A DNA stretch of 64,000 nucleotides from Curtobacterium sp. VKM Ac-2865 (GCF_015350905.1 NZ_JADKRZ010000005.1:248001-312000), one strand, 5' to 3'; positions 45,513 through 54,165 are shown, counted from the stretch's first letter. Notes: generated by a model not told the origin, from the letters alone. A program made the numbers and translations.

Positions 45513-45704
45513 ATGGCAGGTTCCTGGACACGCAGACCGCACGTCCTGACCCTCGTCGCAGCCCTGGTGCTGCTGCTGGTGGGGATCGGTCTGTTGATCG
45601 CTCCCTGGGACGGCGTCGTGGGTGCGATCGCCTGGGTCCTGATCATCGGGGCCGGTGTGCTCGGCGCGCTGGCGCTCTTCTTCGCGCGCACTCCGCGCAG
45701 CTAG
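45513..45704 (+). CDS. Small two-helix membrane protein
   Basis: A 63-residue protein with a short basic N-terminus, two membrane helices (VLTLVAALVLLLVGIGLLIAPW and VGAIAWVLIIGAGVLGALALFFA) and a basic end. It resembles many small actinobacterial membrane proteins of unknown role. The ATG at 45513 is preceded by GGAGCC. Ribosome-binding and codon use look natural. Confidence 0.65.
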   Translation: MAGSWTRRPHVLTLVAALVLLLVGIGLLIAPWDGVVGAIAWVLIIGAGVLGALALFFARTPRS

Positions 45705-45782
45705 ACCCGCCCCGGACATGACCTGCGCCCGGCACGACCTGCGCCCGGGCATGACAGGTCGGACGACCCGTCAGCGGATGGC

Positions 45783-45941
45783 TCAGGCGACCTGTTCGCC
45801 GAGGAAGTCCGCGTAGGTCGGTTCGTGCAGGTCGGTGAAGTGGACGAGGCGGGCCTCGACCAGGGCAGCGATCTCCGCGGGGGAACGGAGCCCGCGGCGA
45901 TGCCATTCGTGGGTGGGCAGTGAAGCGGTCGTGGCGGTCAT
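45783..45941 (-). CDS. Small hypothetical protein, 52 residues
   Basis: A 52-codon gene reading MTATTASLPTHEWHRRGLRS, then PAEIAALVEARLVHFTDLHE to the C-terminus. GAGAGGG lies about 9 nt before the ATG. Composition is not repeat-derived and differs from the flanking minisatellite-driven frames, so it looks real. I do not recognise a family. Confidence 0.5.
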   Translation of the reverse strand: MTATTASLPTHEWHRRGLRSPAEIAALVEARLVHFTDLHEPTYADFLGEQVA

Positions 45942-46408
45942 GGGACCAGCCCTCTCGTGGGCGGTGAAGCCCCTTGCTGCCGAGGTGTTCCGTTGTGTCA
46001 GGGATCCGCAGGACGCGGGTGACATCGTGACGACGGAATCGGTACCAACTCGGTTCCTCCACCGTAAGGGCCGGAGGTCCCGTCGTCGAAGCCGGGTGCG
46101 TGAACTGGTCAGCGGCGCGGGGTGCCCTGTCGGTGCCTCCCTCAGGAGCGCTCCATCGGGCACGATGGAACAAGGACCGGTAGCGGTCCGCCACCGCGGG
46201 CCCCCACCCGGCTCGCAAGCGCGGACCCCACGCGGTCCGCACCCGCGGGCCCCACGCGGTCCGCACCAGCGGATCCCACCCGGCCCGCACCCGCGGATCC
46301 CACGCGGTCCGCCACCGTGGACCCCACGCGGTCCGCCCCGAGCGAGCCCACCGGCCCGCACGCTCCGAGCCCACCGGCTCGGACCCCCGGAACCCCACGA
46401 GGAGACCA
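45942..46408. other. 467-bp non-coding region upstream of adh
   Basis: No convincing gene is seen. A TCCATCG/CGATGGA hairpin (about 46152-46169) is followed by a 24-bp minisatellite (46175-46366). Long frames through it are made of repeating Arg/Pro/Trp or Ala/Pro/Thr and are artefacts. Confidence 0.65.
46175..46366. repeat. 24-bp minisatellite upstream of alcohol dehydrogenase
   Basis: Five clear 24-bp units (46223-46246, 46247-46270, 46271-46294, 46295-46318, 46319-46342) with consensus GGACCCCACGCGGTCCGC plus ACCCGC. Two degenerate units precede and one follows. Each unit can form a small GCGGACC/GGTCCGC hairpin. It ends about 45 bp before the adh start. Confidence 0.9.
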
Positions 46409-47455
46409 ATGCGCACCGTCAACGCGTACGCGGCACCGTCCGCCACCGAACCGCTCGTCAAGACCACCATCGAGCGCCGCGACGTCGGCCCGGACGACGT
46501 CGAGATCGACATCGCCTACGCCGGCATCTGCCACTCGGACATCCACACCGTCCGCGGCGAGTGGGGCGACATCCAGTACCCCCAGGTCGTCGGCCACGAG
46601 ATCGTCGGCCACGTCCGCGCCGTCGGCGAGAACGTCACGAAGCACCAGGTCGGCGACCGCGTCGGCGTCGGCTGCATGGTGAACTCCTGCGGCGAGTGCG
46701 AGCAGTGCCTCGCCGGCCAGGAGCAGTACTGCCTCAAGGGCAACGTCGGCACCTACACGAGCGTCGACCCGGCCGACGGCACGATCACCCAGGGCGGCTA
46801 CTCCCAGGCGATCGTCGTCGACCAGGACTTCGTCCTCCGTGTCCCGGAGTCGCTCGACATCGAGAAGGTCGCGCCGCTCCTGTGCGCCGGCATCACGACG
46901 TACTCGCCGCTGCACCACTGGAAGGCCGGCCCCGGCACGAAGGTCGCCGTCATCGGCATGGGTGGCCTCGGCCACATGGCCGTGAAGATCGCCGTCGCGC
47001 TCGGCGCCGAGGTCACGGTCCTGTCGCAGACCACCTCGAAGCAGGAGGACTCGCTCCGCTACGGCGCGAAGGCCCACTTCGCGACGAAGGACCCGGAGAC
47101 GTTCGAGAAGCTCGCGAACTCCTTCGAGCTCATCATCAACACCGTCTCGGCGAAGATCCCGATGGGTGCCTACCTCGGCCTGCTCAAGGTCGACGGCACG
47201 CTCGTCAACGTCGGCGCCCCGTCGGAGCCGCTCGAGGTCCCCGCGTTCGCCCTCATCCCGCGCCGCCTCAGCTGGGCCGGTTCGGCCATCGGCGGCATCA
47301 AGGAGACCCAGGAGATGCTGGACTTCTGCGCCGAGCACGGGATCCTGCCGGAGACCGAGCTCATCAGCGCCGACCAGATCAACGAGGCCTACGAGCGCGT
47401 GCTGTCCTCGGACGTCCGCTACCGCTTCGTGATCGACGCGGCGACGCTGGCGTAG
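46409..47455 (+). CDS. Zinc-dependent alcohol dehydrogenase (cinnamyl/YahK type)
   Basis: A 348-residue medium-chain alcohol dehydrogenase. The catalytic zinc ligands are in [15 protein letters not shown] and [10 protein letters not shown] (Cys, His, Glu). The structural zinc Cys are in [17 protein letters not shown]. The Rossmann motif is [17 protein letters not shown] (about 175-190). It resembles YahK/AdhC-type NADP-dependent aldehyde reductases. Codon use is strongly biased (GTC, ATC, AAG), hinting at high expression. GAGGAG precedes the ATG. A strong terminator follows. Confidence 0.93.
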   Translation: MRTVNAYAAPSATEPLVKTTIERRDVGPDDVEIDIAYAGICHSDIHTVRGEWGDIQYPQVVGHEIVGHVRAVGENVTKHQVGDRVGVGCMVNSCGECEQCLAGQEQYCLKGNVGTYTSVDPADGTITQGGYSQAIVVDQDFVLRVPESLDIEKVAPLLCAGITTYSPLHHWKAGPGTKVAVIGMGGLGHMAVKIAVALGAEVTVLSQTTSKQEDSLRYGAKAHFATKDPETFEKLANSFELIINTVSAKIPMGAYLGLLKVDGTLVNVGAPSEPLEVPAFALIPRRLSWAGSAIGGIKETQEMLDFCAEHGILPETELISADQINEAYERVLSSDVRYRFVIDAATLA

Positions 47456-47472
47456 TCAGCTCGCACCATCCC

Positions 47473-47520
47473 GACGAGGGAGCAGGTGACGTCCGGTTGG
47501 ACGTCTCCTGCTCCCTCGTC
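47473..47520 (+). terminator. Terminator after adh
   Basis: GACGAGGGAGCAGG (47473-47486) pairs perfectly with 47507-47520. Inside, GACGTCC and GGACGTC (47488-47505) form a second stem with loop GGTT. It lies 17 bp after the adh stop and before the convergent gene end. Confidence 0.88.
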
Positions 47521-47538
47521 CTCGTTCCCGGGGTGCGC

Positions 47539-48942
47539 CTACCCGACCTCGTCGCCACTGGGCAGCGCCGTGCACCAGTCGACCTGCTCGCCCGCGGTGC
47601 TCGCCTCGAGCGCTCCCGTGGTCGCGTCGACGATGCTGACGAGTGCGCCGTCGCGGGACCGCGTCGCGAGCGCCACGAACTGCCCGTTCGGCGAGGGACA
47701 CACCGCGTTCAGGGTCGCGTCCGTCGGGATGGTCACGGGCAGCCGGGAGGCTCTGGTGCCGTCCACGCGCACGATCCGGCTGGCGATCGTCCCGTCATCG
47801 CGGACGTCACCCACCGTGCGCAGGTACGTCTGGTCCGTCAGCTGCGCGATGCGCCCGAGGTACGGCGCGTCGGTGCTCAGCGCGGGCGCGGTGATCGGCG
47901 TCCGCTTCCCGCTCGTCAGGTCCACCCGCTGGATGCCCGTGCCGGACTCGACGACCGCGGTGGTGCCGGACCCGACGAAGCCGTGCAGGTACGTGGCCGA
48001 CCCGAGCCGCACGGCCTCGGCACGTCCGCTCATGTCGACGAGGAACAACTCGTCGGTGCCGGTCCGGACCAGGGCGCTCTCGGTCCGCGGGACGTAGGCC
48101 CACTGGCTGACGGTCATCGGCACCGCACCGGTCGTGGGCTTGCCGTCTGCCGCGATCGCCTCGGGCATGTGGGTGCCGGTCATGTCGACGACGTACAGCC
48201 CGACGTCCTTCGACTCCCCCGACGACGTGTCGGCGTACTGGAACCCGAACGACGCCCCGTCGTCCGCCGCGTGCAGTGCGGACGCGTGCCCGGCGGACGT
48301 CGGCAGTGTCAGGTGTTCGACGGGCGCGTCCTGGTCCTCGACCCCGCCCGCCAGCGAGACGATGTCGATGCTGGACTCCCCCACCGCGGTGTCGTTGAGC
48401 ACCACGAGGAACCGGCTGAGCCGGACGTACTCGGCGATGTCCGAGCCCTCGTACACGGTCGTCGCGCCCGAGGCGTCGAGCGACCGCCGCACGATGCGGT
48501 CCTTCGCCGCGCCGGCACCCCGCACCAGGGCGAGGACATCGGTGCTGCCCGTACGGATCGTCGCCCGGAGGTCCGAGGTCGCCCGCTGCCCCGGCGCCCG
48601 CGCACCCTCCACGGTGACCGTGTAGCGGCGGTCGTACTCGAGCGGCCCGGCGAACTCGACCGCCACCGTGTTGCCGTTCGAGGTCACGGTGTGCGCCGCC
48701 GCCGGACTGACCCGGACGTCCGCCGCCGTCACGCGCTGCAGCGCCTGGTTCGCCGTGATGATGACCCGCTGTGCCGGGCGGGACACGATGCCGCTCGCGT
48801 CGTACGCCACCGACCGCAGCCGTGGGCCCTGCTGGGAGCCGACGACCGCCGCGAGTCCCGCCACGACGACGAGCACCAGCACGACGGCCACGAAGCGCCG
48901 TCGGAAGCGCTCCGCCACGGGCCGCCGGGTCTCAGTACTCAT
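47539..48942 (-). CDS. Membrane-anchored hypothetical protein, beta-rich
   Basis: A 467-residue protein. A basic start (RRPVAERFRRRF) precedes a signal-anchor helix (VAVVLVLVVVAGLAAVVGS, about 18-36). The rest is extracytoplasmic. Residues about 45-130 look like an Ig-like, copper-resistance-like domain (RVIITANQALQRVTAADVRVSPAAAHTVTSNGNTVAVEFAGPLEYDRRYTVTV). The rest is beta-propeller-like, with repeats such as GSATYLHGFVGSG and SPNGQFVALATRSRDGALV. The last gene of a three-gene set, it overlaps the next gene (YcgQ type) by 11 bases. Function is unknown. Confidence 0.7.
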   Translation of the reverse strand: MSTETRRPVAERFRRRFVAVVLVLVVVAGLAAVVGSQQGPRLRSVAYDASGIVSRPAQRVIITANQALQRVTAADVRVSPAAAHTVTSNGNTVAVEFAGPLEYDRRYTVTVEGARAPGQRATSDLRATIRTGSTDVLALVRGAGAAKDRIVRRSLDASGATTVYEGSDIAEYVRLSRFLVVLNDTAVGESSIDIVSLAGGVEDQDAPVEHLTLPTSAGHASALHAADDGASFGFQYADTSSGESKDVGLYVVDMTGTHMPEAIAADGKPTTGAVPMTVSQWAYVPRTESALVRTGTDELFLVDMSGRAEAVRLGSATYLHGFVGSGTTAVVESGTGIQRVDLTSGKRTPITAPALSTDAPYLGRIAQLTDQTYLRTVGDVRDDGTIASRIVRVDGTRASRLPVTIPTDATLNAVCPSPNGQFVALATRSRDGALVSIVDATTGALEASTAGEQVDWCTALPSGDEVG

Positions 48943-49786
48943 AGGGGTCCTCGGGCTGCTGCACGCGCTTCACCGTCTGCGCCTTCACGACCGTGCGGGC
49001 GTCGGAGGCCTGGTCCGGGTTCGCGGCGAGCGCCCCGCTGACGGTGACCCACTGGTTCGCGTCGGGGACGGTGCCGTCCGTGGTCACGACGAGGCCGACG
49101 GGCTGTGCGTCGACGGCGCAGCAGCTGATCACGAACCGCGTGAGGGTGAAGGTGCCGTCCGCCCCGGGCACGACGAACCCCGTGAGCTGCACCCGCTTGC
49201 CGACGAGCGAGCTCGTGTCGGTCGTCTGCCGGATGAGCGCCGCCCAGTCCTTCACGCCGTACCCCGCCGTGTCGACGGAGCCGCTGCCGAGGAGTGCCAC
49301 GTTCCCGTTCGACCCGGTCGCGTCCGAGAGCGTGGCGCTGTCGACGCTCCGCTGCTGCGCGGTCCTGGCCGACAGCGTCGTCGGGGGCAGGACCAGCATC
49401 GCCAGCGTCAGCGCGATCGTGACCGCGGCCGCGACGCCACCGAGGACGGTCCCGAGGAGGCGAGCGGGGCCTCCAGACCGGCCGGAGGCGACCACGTCGT
49501 CGTCGGGACCCGCGTGGTCGTGCGTGTGTCCCGCTCCCCGTGCGACGACGAGCAGGCCTGCGACCGACGCCGGCACGGCGACGGCCGCGAGCACGACCGT
49601 GAAGACCGAGTAGCGAGGGTTGATGTACAGGTCGAGGTGGCCGACCACGACGAGCCACAGCGTGCACAGAGCGACGGCGAGCACGGACCCGAGGCCGACC
49701 AGCGCGCGCCGACGACCACCGCCGTGGGCGGTCTCGGGGGCTGACTCGTGCACGGTCTCGTGCGGGGTGTGCTCAGACGAGGACAT
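48932..49786 (-). CDS. TIGR03943/YcgQ family membrane protein
   Basis: A 284-residue protein of the YcgQ (UPF0703, TIGR03943) type. Two helices in the first half (about 27-47, 53-75) and one more (about 100-125) are followed by an extracytoplasmic domain (about 130-284) with WAALIRQTTDTSSLVGKRVQLTGFVVPG and FTLTRFVISCCAVDAQPVGLVV, the family signature. It overlaps the upstream permease gene by 14 bases. The pair is usually found together; its substrate is unknown, though metal transport has been proposed. Confidence 0.82.
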   Translation of the reverse strand: MSSSEHTPHETVHESAPETAHGGGRRRALVGLGSVLAVALCTLWLVVVGHLDLYINPRYSVFTVVLAAVAVPASVAGLLVVARGAGHTHDHAGPDDDVVASGRSGGPARLLGTVLGGVAAAVTIALTLAMLVLPPTTLSARTAQQRSVDSATLSDATGSNGNVALLGSGSVDTAGYGVKDWAALIRQTTDTSSLVGKRVQLTGFVVPGADGTFTLTRFVISCCAVDAQPVGLVVTTDGTVPDANQWVTVSGALAANPDQASDARTVVKAQTVKRVQQPEDPYEY

Positions 49787-50789
49787 TCATCACCAGTCCC
49801 ACGGCAGCGGCGAACAGGACGCAGACGACGGCGAGCAGCACGAGGAAGCGCACGCGGAAGGTCGTCCGGAGCAGGGCGAGCATCTTCACGTCGATGATCG
49901 GCCCGATGATCAGGAACGCCGTGATCGACCCGGGCAGGAACGTCGAGGCGAAGGACAGCGCGAAGAAGGCGTCCACGTTCGAACACAGCGACACCGTCAT
50001 CGCGAGCAGCATCATCGCCAGGACGGACAGCACGGGGTTCGACCCGATCGCCACCAGCGTGGACCGGGGCACCGCGACCTGGATCGCCGCCGCGAGCCCG
50101 GCGCCGACGAACAGCGCGGGCATCATCGTCGCGGTCTCGCCGCCGAACTGCGCGGCGCTCTCCCGCCAGCGGTTCGTCGGGGCGGCGCTGCCGACGGCGG
50201 CGCGGCAGCGGGCCTCGAACGCGGGGAGCAGCAGGTCGGCGGGACGACGGTGCGCGGCGACGATCCACCCGACCAGGTTCGCCACGACGAACCCGCCGAC
50301 GATGCGCACGGGCAGGATCCACCCGGACCAGCCGAACGCCTGCGCCGTGCTGATGATCACGAGTGGGTTGAGGATCGGGGCCGCGACCAGGAACGTGACC
50401 GCCTCGGCGGGGGTGAAGCCGCGGAGCATCAGGCCGCGGGCGAGCGGGACGTTGCCGCACTCGCACACGGGGAACAGCATGCCGATCAGGGAGATGACGG
50501 CTCGGCGGGGCATCGGGCGGCTCGGCAGGATGCGCTCGAGGGCACCCTGCGGCACCCAGACCTCGACGACGATCGAGAGCACGATGCCGAGCACGACGAA
50601 CGGCAGGGACTCCACGACGACGCTGATCGCCAGGGTGAGGAAGTCCTGCACCACGTCGGGCAGGCCCGCAGAGCCGATGCTCGGCGTGACCAGGCGCACG
50701 CCCAGGAGGACGACGACGGCCAGCAGCACCAGGCCGGGGCCGGTGAGCGTCCGGGCTCGCTGCTGCGGCGGCGTGGTGGGCGTCGTCAC
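49773..50789 (-). CDS. YcgR-type permease (UPF0718)
   Basis: A 338-residue polytopic membrane protein with eight to nine helices. Signatures are ESLPFVVLGIVLSIVVEVWVP, LFPVCECGNVPLARGLMLRG (the conserved CECG motif, probable metal or substrate contact), VTFLVAAPILNPLVI and ALSFASTFLPGSITAFLIIGPIIDVKML. The start is GTG 50789; the much longer open frame upstream reads through tandem repeats and is excluded. It forms a pair with the YcgQ-like protein. Confidence 0.82.
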   Translation of the reverse strand: MTTPTTPPQQRARTLTGPGLVLLAVVVLLGVRLVTPSIGSAGLPDVVQDFLTLAISVVVESLPFVVLGIVLSIVVEVWVPQGALERILPSRPMPRRAVISLIGMLFPVCECGNVPLARGLMLRGFTPAEAVTFLVAAPILNPLVIISTAQAFGWSGWILPVRIVGGFVVANLVGWIVAAHRRPADLLLPAFEARCRAAVGSAAPTNRWRESAAQFGGETATMMPALFVGAGLAAAIQVAVPRSTLVAIGSNPVLSVLAMMLLAMTVSLCSNVDAFFALSFASTFLPGSITAFLIIGPIIDVKMLALLRTTFRVRFLVLLAVVCVLFAAAVGLVMNVLV

Positions 50790-50842
50790 CGGGACAGGAT
50801 AGGCGACGGACGTGGCGCGGTCGGTGCGGGCGGGAGTTCCGC

Positions 50843-50987
50843 GGGTCGTTCCGCGCGTGGTCGGTCGTTCCGCGCGTACGAGGTCGTTCCACGCGGAGGG
50901 GCCTCCGCGCGTGGGAGGTCGTTCCGCGCGGAGGAGGTCGAATCGCGCGTAGGGGGTCGATTCTTCTGACCCGCTACGCGCGGAACG
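50843..50987. repeat. 19-bp tandem repeat locus
   Basis: Units of 19 bp: 50843-50861, 50862-50880, 50881-50899, 50916-50934 and 50935-50953, plus partial ones. The consensus is NGGTCGTTCCGCGCGTNGG. An inverted copy, CCGCTACGCGCGGAACGACC, ends the array (about 50971-50990). It matches the array at 11855-11930 in reverse orientation. Confidence 0.85.
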
Positions 50988-50989
50988 AC

Positions 50990-51117
50990 CCACCTGACGG
51001 ACGGTAGGCCCGGTGCCAGCTGGCACCTGGGCCCACGCCGGCCGGTTCCGGACCGACGCGCCAGCGGCGGGACGGCCGTGACCGGTGGGGAGCCTCCCGG
51101 CCGTCACCGGGTGACGA
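50990..51117. other. Non-coding spacer with palindrome
   Basis: GGTGCCAGCTGGCACC (51012-51027) is a perfect 16-bp palindrome identical to the centre of the repeat at 63335-63382. Further on, GGGGAGCCTCCCGGCCGTC resembles the repeat's right arm. It lies beyond the stop of the LLM gene and may act as its terminator. Confidence 0.55.
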
Positions 51118-52257
51118 TCAGACCGACGCTCCGGTGAACTCGTCGACCGCGGCGACGTGGTCGCTGCCGACGGCGCCCGCCAGGCGGGCGGCCGCGACGC
51201 GCTCGGCGTGGCTCGGCGGGTTGCTCGGGACGTGGGCGGGGCGGCCCTCGTCGTTGATCCTCCGGAGCTCGGGGACGATGTCCTCGGCCAGGATGTCGAT
51301 CTGCTCGAGCACCGTCTTGAGCGGCAGCCCGGCGTGGTCGATGAGGAAGAGCTGGCGCTGGTAGTGGCCGACGTGGTCCTTCATGGCGGCGTACCGGTCG
51401 ATGACCTCCTGCGGCGAGCCCACCGTGAGCGGGGTCTGCTCGGTGAAGTCCTCCATCGAGGGGCCGTGGCCGTAGACCGGGGCGTTGTCGAAGTACGGGC
51501 GGAACTCGTTCTTCGCGTCCTGCGAGTTCTTCCGTGCGAAGAACTGGCCACCGAGCCCGACGATCGCCTGGTCGGCGCTGCCGTGGCCGTGGTGCTCGAA
51601 GCGCTGGCGGTACAGCCCGACCATCTGCTCGGTGTGCTGGATCGGCCAGAAGATGTTGTTGTGGAAGAAGCCGTCACCGTAGTACGCGGCCTGCTCGGCG
51701 ATCTCCGGCGTGCGGATGGAGCCGTGCCAGACGAACGGCGCGACGCCGTCGAGCGGACGCGGGGTCGAGGTGAAGCCCTGCAGCGGCGTGCGGAACCGGC
51801 CCTGCCAGTTCACGACGTCGTTCTCCCAGAGCTGGCGGACGAGCGCGTAGTTCTCGACCGCCAGGTTGACGCCCTGTCGGATGTCCTGCCCGAACCACGG
51901 GTAGACCGGGCCGGTGTTGCCGCGACCCATCATCAGGTCCATGCGGCCGTCGGAGATGACCTGGAGCATGGCGTACTCCTCGGCGATGCGCACCGGGTCG
52001 TTCGTCGTGATGAGCGTCGTGCTCGTCGAGAGCGTGATGTGCTTCGTGCGCCCGGCGAGGTAGCCGAGCATCGTCGTCGGGCTCGAGGCCACGAACGGCG
52101 GGTTGTGGTGCTCCCCCGTGGCGAAGACGTCGAGGCCGGCCTGGTCGGCGTGCTCGGCGATCGTCATGATGTCGCGGACGCGCTGCGTGTCGTCGGGTGT
52201 GGTCCCGGTGGTGGGGTCGGTCGTGACGTCACTGACCGTGAAGATGCCGAACTGCAT
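51118..52257 (-). CDS. LLM class flavin-dependent oxidoreductase
   Basis: A 379-residue luciferase-like monooxygenase. MQFGIFTVSDV starts the TIM barrel, with AEHADQAGLDVFATGEHHNPPFVASSP (the family's GEHH), TLSTSTTLITTNDPVRIAEEYAML and DLMMGRGNTGPVYPWFG following. It uses FMN or F420. ATG 52257 is chosen because GGAAGGCAGG lies upstream; the upstream extension runs through the operator. No clear substrate can be named. Confidence 0.9.
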   Translation of the reverse strand: MQFGIFTVSDVTTDPTTGTTPDDTQRVRDIMTIAEHADQAGLDVFATGEHHNPPFVASSPTTMLGYLAGRTKHITLSTSTTLITTNDPVRIAEEYAMLQVISDGRMDLMMGRGNTGPVYPWFGQDIRQGVNLAVENYALVRQLWENDVVNWQGRFRTPLQGFTSTPRPLDGVAPFVWHGSIRTPEIAEQAAYYGDGFFHNNIFWPIQHTEQMVGLYRQRFEHHGHGSADQAIVGLGGQFFARKNSQDAKNEFRPYFDNAPVYGHGPSMEDFTEQTPLTVGSPQEVIDRYAAMKDHVGHYQRQLFLIDHAGLPLKTVLEQIDILAEDIVPELRRINDEGRPAHVPSNPPSHAERVAAARLAGAVGSDHVAAVDEFTGASV

Positions 52258-52276
52258 GCTGTGCCTGCCTTCCACG

Positions 52277-52300
52277 AGGTCGATGCGTTTGCATCGACCT
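52277..52300. promoter_or_regulatory. Operator palindrome before LLM gene
   Basis: AGGTCGATGC (52277-52286) and GCATCGACCT (52291-52300) form a perfect inverted repeat with a GTTT spacer. It lies just downstream of a -10-like TATACC/GTTATA on the minus strand, a typical repressor position. No regulator gene is adjacent. Confidence 0.65.
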
Positions 52301-52358
52301 GGTGGGTATAACGTAGCGCATGCGGAGACATTCCCGCTGGGGTCGTGCGCCGCGTTCC

Positions 52359-53255
52359 TCAGCCGGCGCTGCGTGCACCGGTCGGCGCCGCGTGGTGCAG
52401 CCCGTCCGCCAGCCACACCACGGTGACGGTGAGCAGCACGCTCGCCGAGGACGCCATCCGCCCGGCGACGAGCATCGCGTCGTGGTCGCCCGACGGGTCG
52501 GTCAGCGCCACCACGAGCGCCGTCGCACCGACCGCGAGCGTCACCCCCGTCGCGATGAGCAGCAGCGCGGTCAGGACCTTGCGTGGGCCTCGTCGTCCGT
52601 CACGGTCGCCTCGGACGCCCAGGTCGACCCGCGGCCCGAGCCACCGGACGAGCCCGAGCCAGAACAGTGCCACCGCGCAGGCGCCGATGATGTCGCTCAC
52701 CCGGTGCCAGCCGTAGACCACGGTCTGGTTCGCGACGAACACGGCGTAGACGGTGCCGACGACGAGCACGAGCGGGCGGAAGCGCCGTGGCGTGACCATC
52801 AGGACCGCGAACAGCGCCGCCATCGCGATCGTCGCGTGCCCGGACGGGAACGAGTTCGGCGTCGTCGACTGAGCGATCTCCGGGCGCACGGCGATACTCT
52901 TGACCACGGTCGACGTCCCCGCCGAGGCGAGCACGACGACCCCCGCCGCCAGACCGACGGCGAGCCGCCTCCGTGCGAACGCGACGGCGGCGATCACGAC
53001 CACGAGCAGCAGGATCACCGGCACCGAGATCACGTTGAGCGCGGTGTCCGACCCGAACCGGTCGGTCTCGCGGACACCGCCGAGCGCCGAGTCCTCCACC
53101 CGCTGCCCGAGCGGCGTCAGCACGGCGACCACGTAGACGAGAGGCACGATGACGAACCCCAGAGCCGCGAGCACCCCCCACCGGAGTCGCCGCGACACCC
53201 TCGGCCCGCGATCGTCGCGCGATCCGGGCACGGTGCGTGCGGGCGTCCGGGTCAC
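52359..53255 (-). CDS. PAP2 family phosphatase
   Basis: A 298-residue membrane protein with six helices. The phosphatase motifs are KSIAVRPEIA (KxxxxxxRP), SFPSGHATIA (PSGH) and VVYGWHRVSDIIGACA (SRxxxxxHxxxD-like, YGWHRVSD). The catalytic site faces the extracytoplasmic side. The start is decided by GGAGG at about 53268: it lies 9 nt before GTG 53255 but directly abuts ATG 53264, so GTG is preferred. It probably acts on prenyl or phospholipid phosphates. Confidence 0.85.
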   Translation of the reverse strand: MTRTPARTVPGSRDDRGPRVSRRLRWGVLAALGFVIVPLVYVVAVLTPLGQRVEDSALGGVRETDRFGSDTALNVISVPVILLLVVVIAAVAFARRRLAVGLAAGVVVLASAGTSTVVKSIAVRPEIAQSTTPNSFPSGHATIAMAALFAVLMVTPRRFRPLVLVVGTVYAVFVANQTVVYGWHRVSDIIGACAVALFWLGLVRWLGPRVDLGVRGDRDGRRGPRKVLTALLLIATGVTLAVGATALVVALTDPSGDHDAMLVAGRMASSASVLLTVTVVWLADGLHHAAPTGARSAG

Positions 53256-53499
53256 GGGGATCATCCTCCTCGGGGTGGTCGTCGCGGGTGTCGTCGCACG
53301 CCTGCTCGGCCTGCTCCGATTCGGTCGGTCGGGGTCGGACACGATACCGTTGGAGGGCCGGTCGAACCCTGGGAACCAGGGGCCGCTCGGCATGATCCGC
53401 CAGGCTGACGCTCCTGTGCGGACGCCCCGGCAGGGTGACGTTCCTGCACGGGCGGCAACCGCCACGACGACCATCGTGGCACCAGACGAGGAGACCGAC

Positions 53500-53946
53500 G
53501 TGGCCATCAAGGAACCGAGCATCATCGCTTCGCCGAACCGTGCGCTCGCGCTGACGGCCGGCACCGTCCTGACCGTCTGGGGCATCCTCGGCTTCTTCTT
53601 CGCCCACGAGCGCGGTCACGCCTTCTTCGGCGACGTCGGTGGTCTGCTCTGGAACGCCTTCCAGGTGAACCCGGCGCTCGGCGCGGTGTGGACCCTGCTG
53701 GCGTTCGCGCTCTTCATCGTCGGACTCGGCAACACGATCGGTTCGCGCAACGTGAACCTCGTGGTGGGCATCGTCCTCGTGGTCCTCGCGGTGTACGGCT
53801 TCGTGTTCTCCAGCACCTCGGCCAACGTCTTCGCGCTGAACACCCCGGACAACGTCTTCAACGCGATCGTCGGCGTGGTCCTGGTGCTCACCGCACTCGG
53901 CGCCGACAAGCAGAACATCAGCGCACTGCGGGCCGCTCAGGCCTGA
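53500..53946 (+). CDS. DUF4383 family membrane protein
   Basis: A 148-residue membrane protein with four helices and the DUF4383 pattern: NRALALTAGTVLTVWGILGFFFA, LLWNAFQVNPALGAVWTLLAFALFIVGLG, VNLVVGIVLVVLAVYGFVF and NVFNAIVGVVLVLTAL. The start is GTG 53500 with GAGGAG 6 nt upstream; the open frame further upstream is antisense to the phosphatase. A hairpin terminator follows. Function is unknown. Confidence 0.82.
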   Translation: MAIKEPSIIASPNRALALTAGTVLTVWGILGFFFAHERGHAFFGDVGGLLWNAFQVNPALGAVWTLLAFALFIVGLGNTIGSRNVNLVVGIVLVVLAVYGFVFSSTSANVFALNTPDNVFNAIVGVVLVLTALGADKQNISALRAAQA

Positions 53947-53960
53947 GTCGCGCTGCGTCC

Positions 53961-53992
53961 GACGCCCGTCTGCCATCCGGCAGGCGGGCGTC
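53961..53992 (+). terminator. Terminator after DUF4383 gene
   Basis: GACGCCCGTCTGCC (53961-53974) pairs with GGCAGGCGGGCGTC (53979-53992) with one G-T pair and loop ATCC, 14 bp after the stop. Confidence 0.85.
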
Positions 53993-54037
53993 GTCGTGTG
54001 CGGGGTGGGGCGGGCACGGGTCAGCGGCGGGCGCTCC

Positions 54038-54083
54038 CGACTCCGAACGACACCGTCGCTGTCGTACGTCATCGAGGTTGTCG
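54038..54083 (-). repeat. 46-bp dispersed repeat, copy 2
   Basis: The reverse complement of this stretch aligns with 10529-10574 over the whole length with several mismatches (starts CGACTCCGAACGACACCG). Confidence 0.78.
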
Positions 54084-54119
54084 CGCCGGCCGCAGACGTC
54101 GGCCCGGCACACCCCCGCC

Positions 54120-54165
54120 CGACTCGGAACGACACCATCGCTGTCGTACGACCTCGAGGTTGTCG
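54120..54165 (-). repeat. 46-bp dispersed repeat, copy 3
   Basis: It starts CGACTCGGAACGACACCAT and contains GTCGTACGAC. It matches copy 2 in tandem orientation, 82 bp away, and copy 1 in reverse. Confidence 0.8.

Noticed and set aside
45835..49041. A 1,068-codon open frame on the plus strand
   Set aside because: It crosses adh in the wrong frame and the minisatellite, with low-complexity Arg/Pro content and no family signature.
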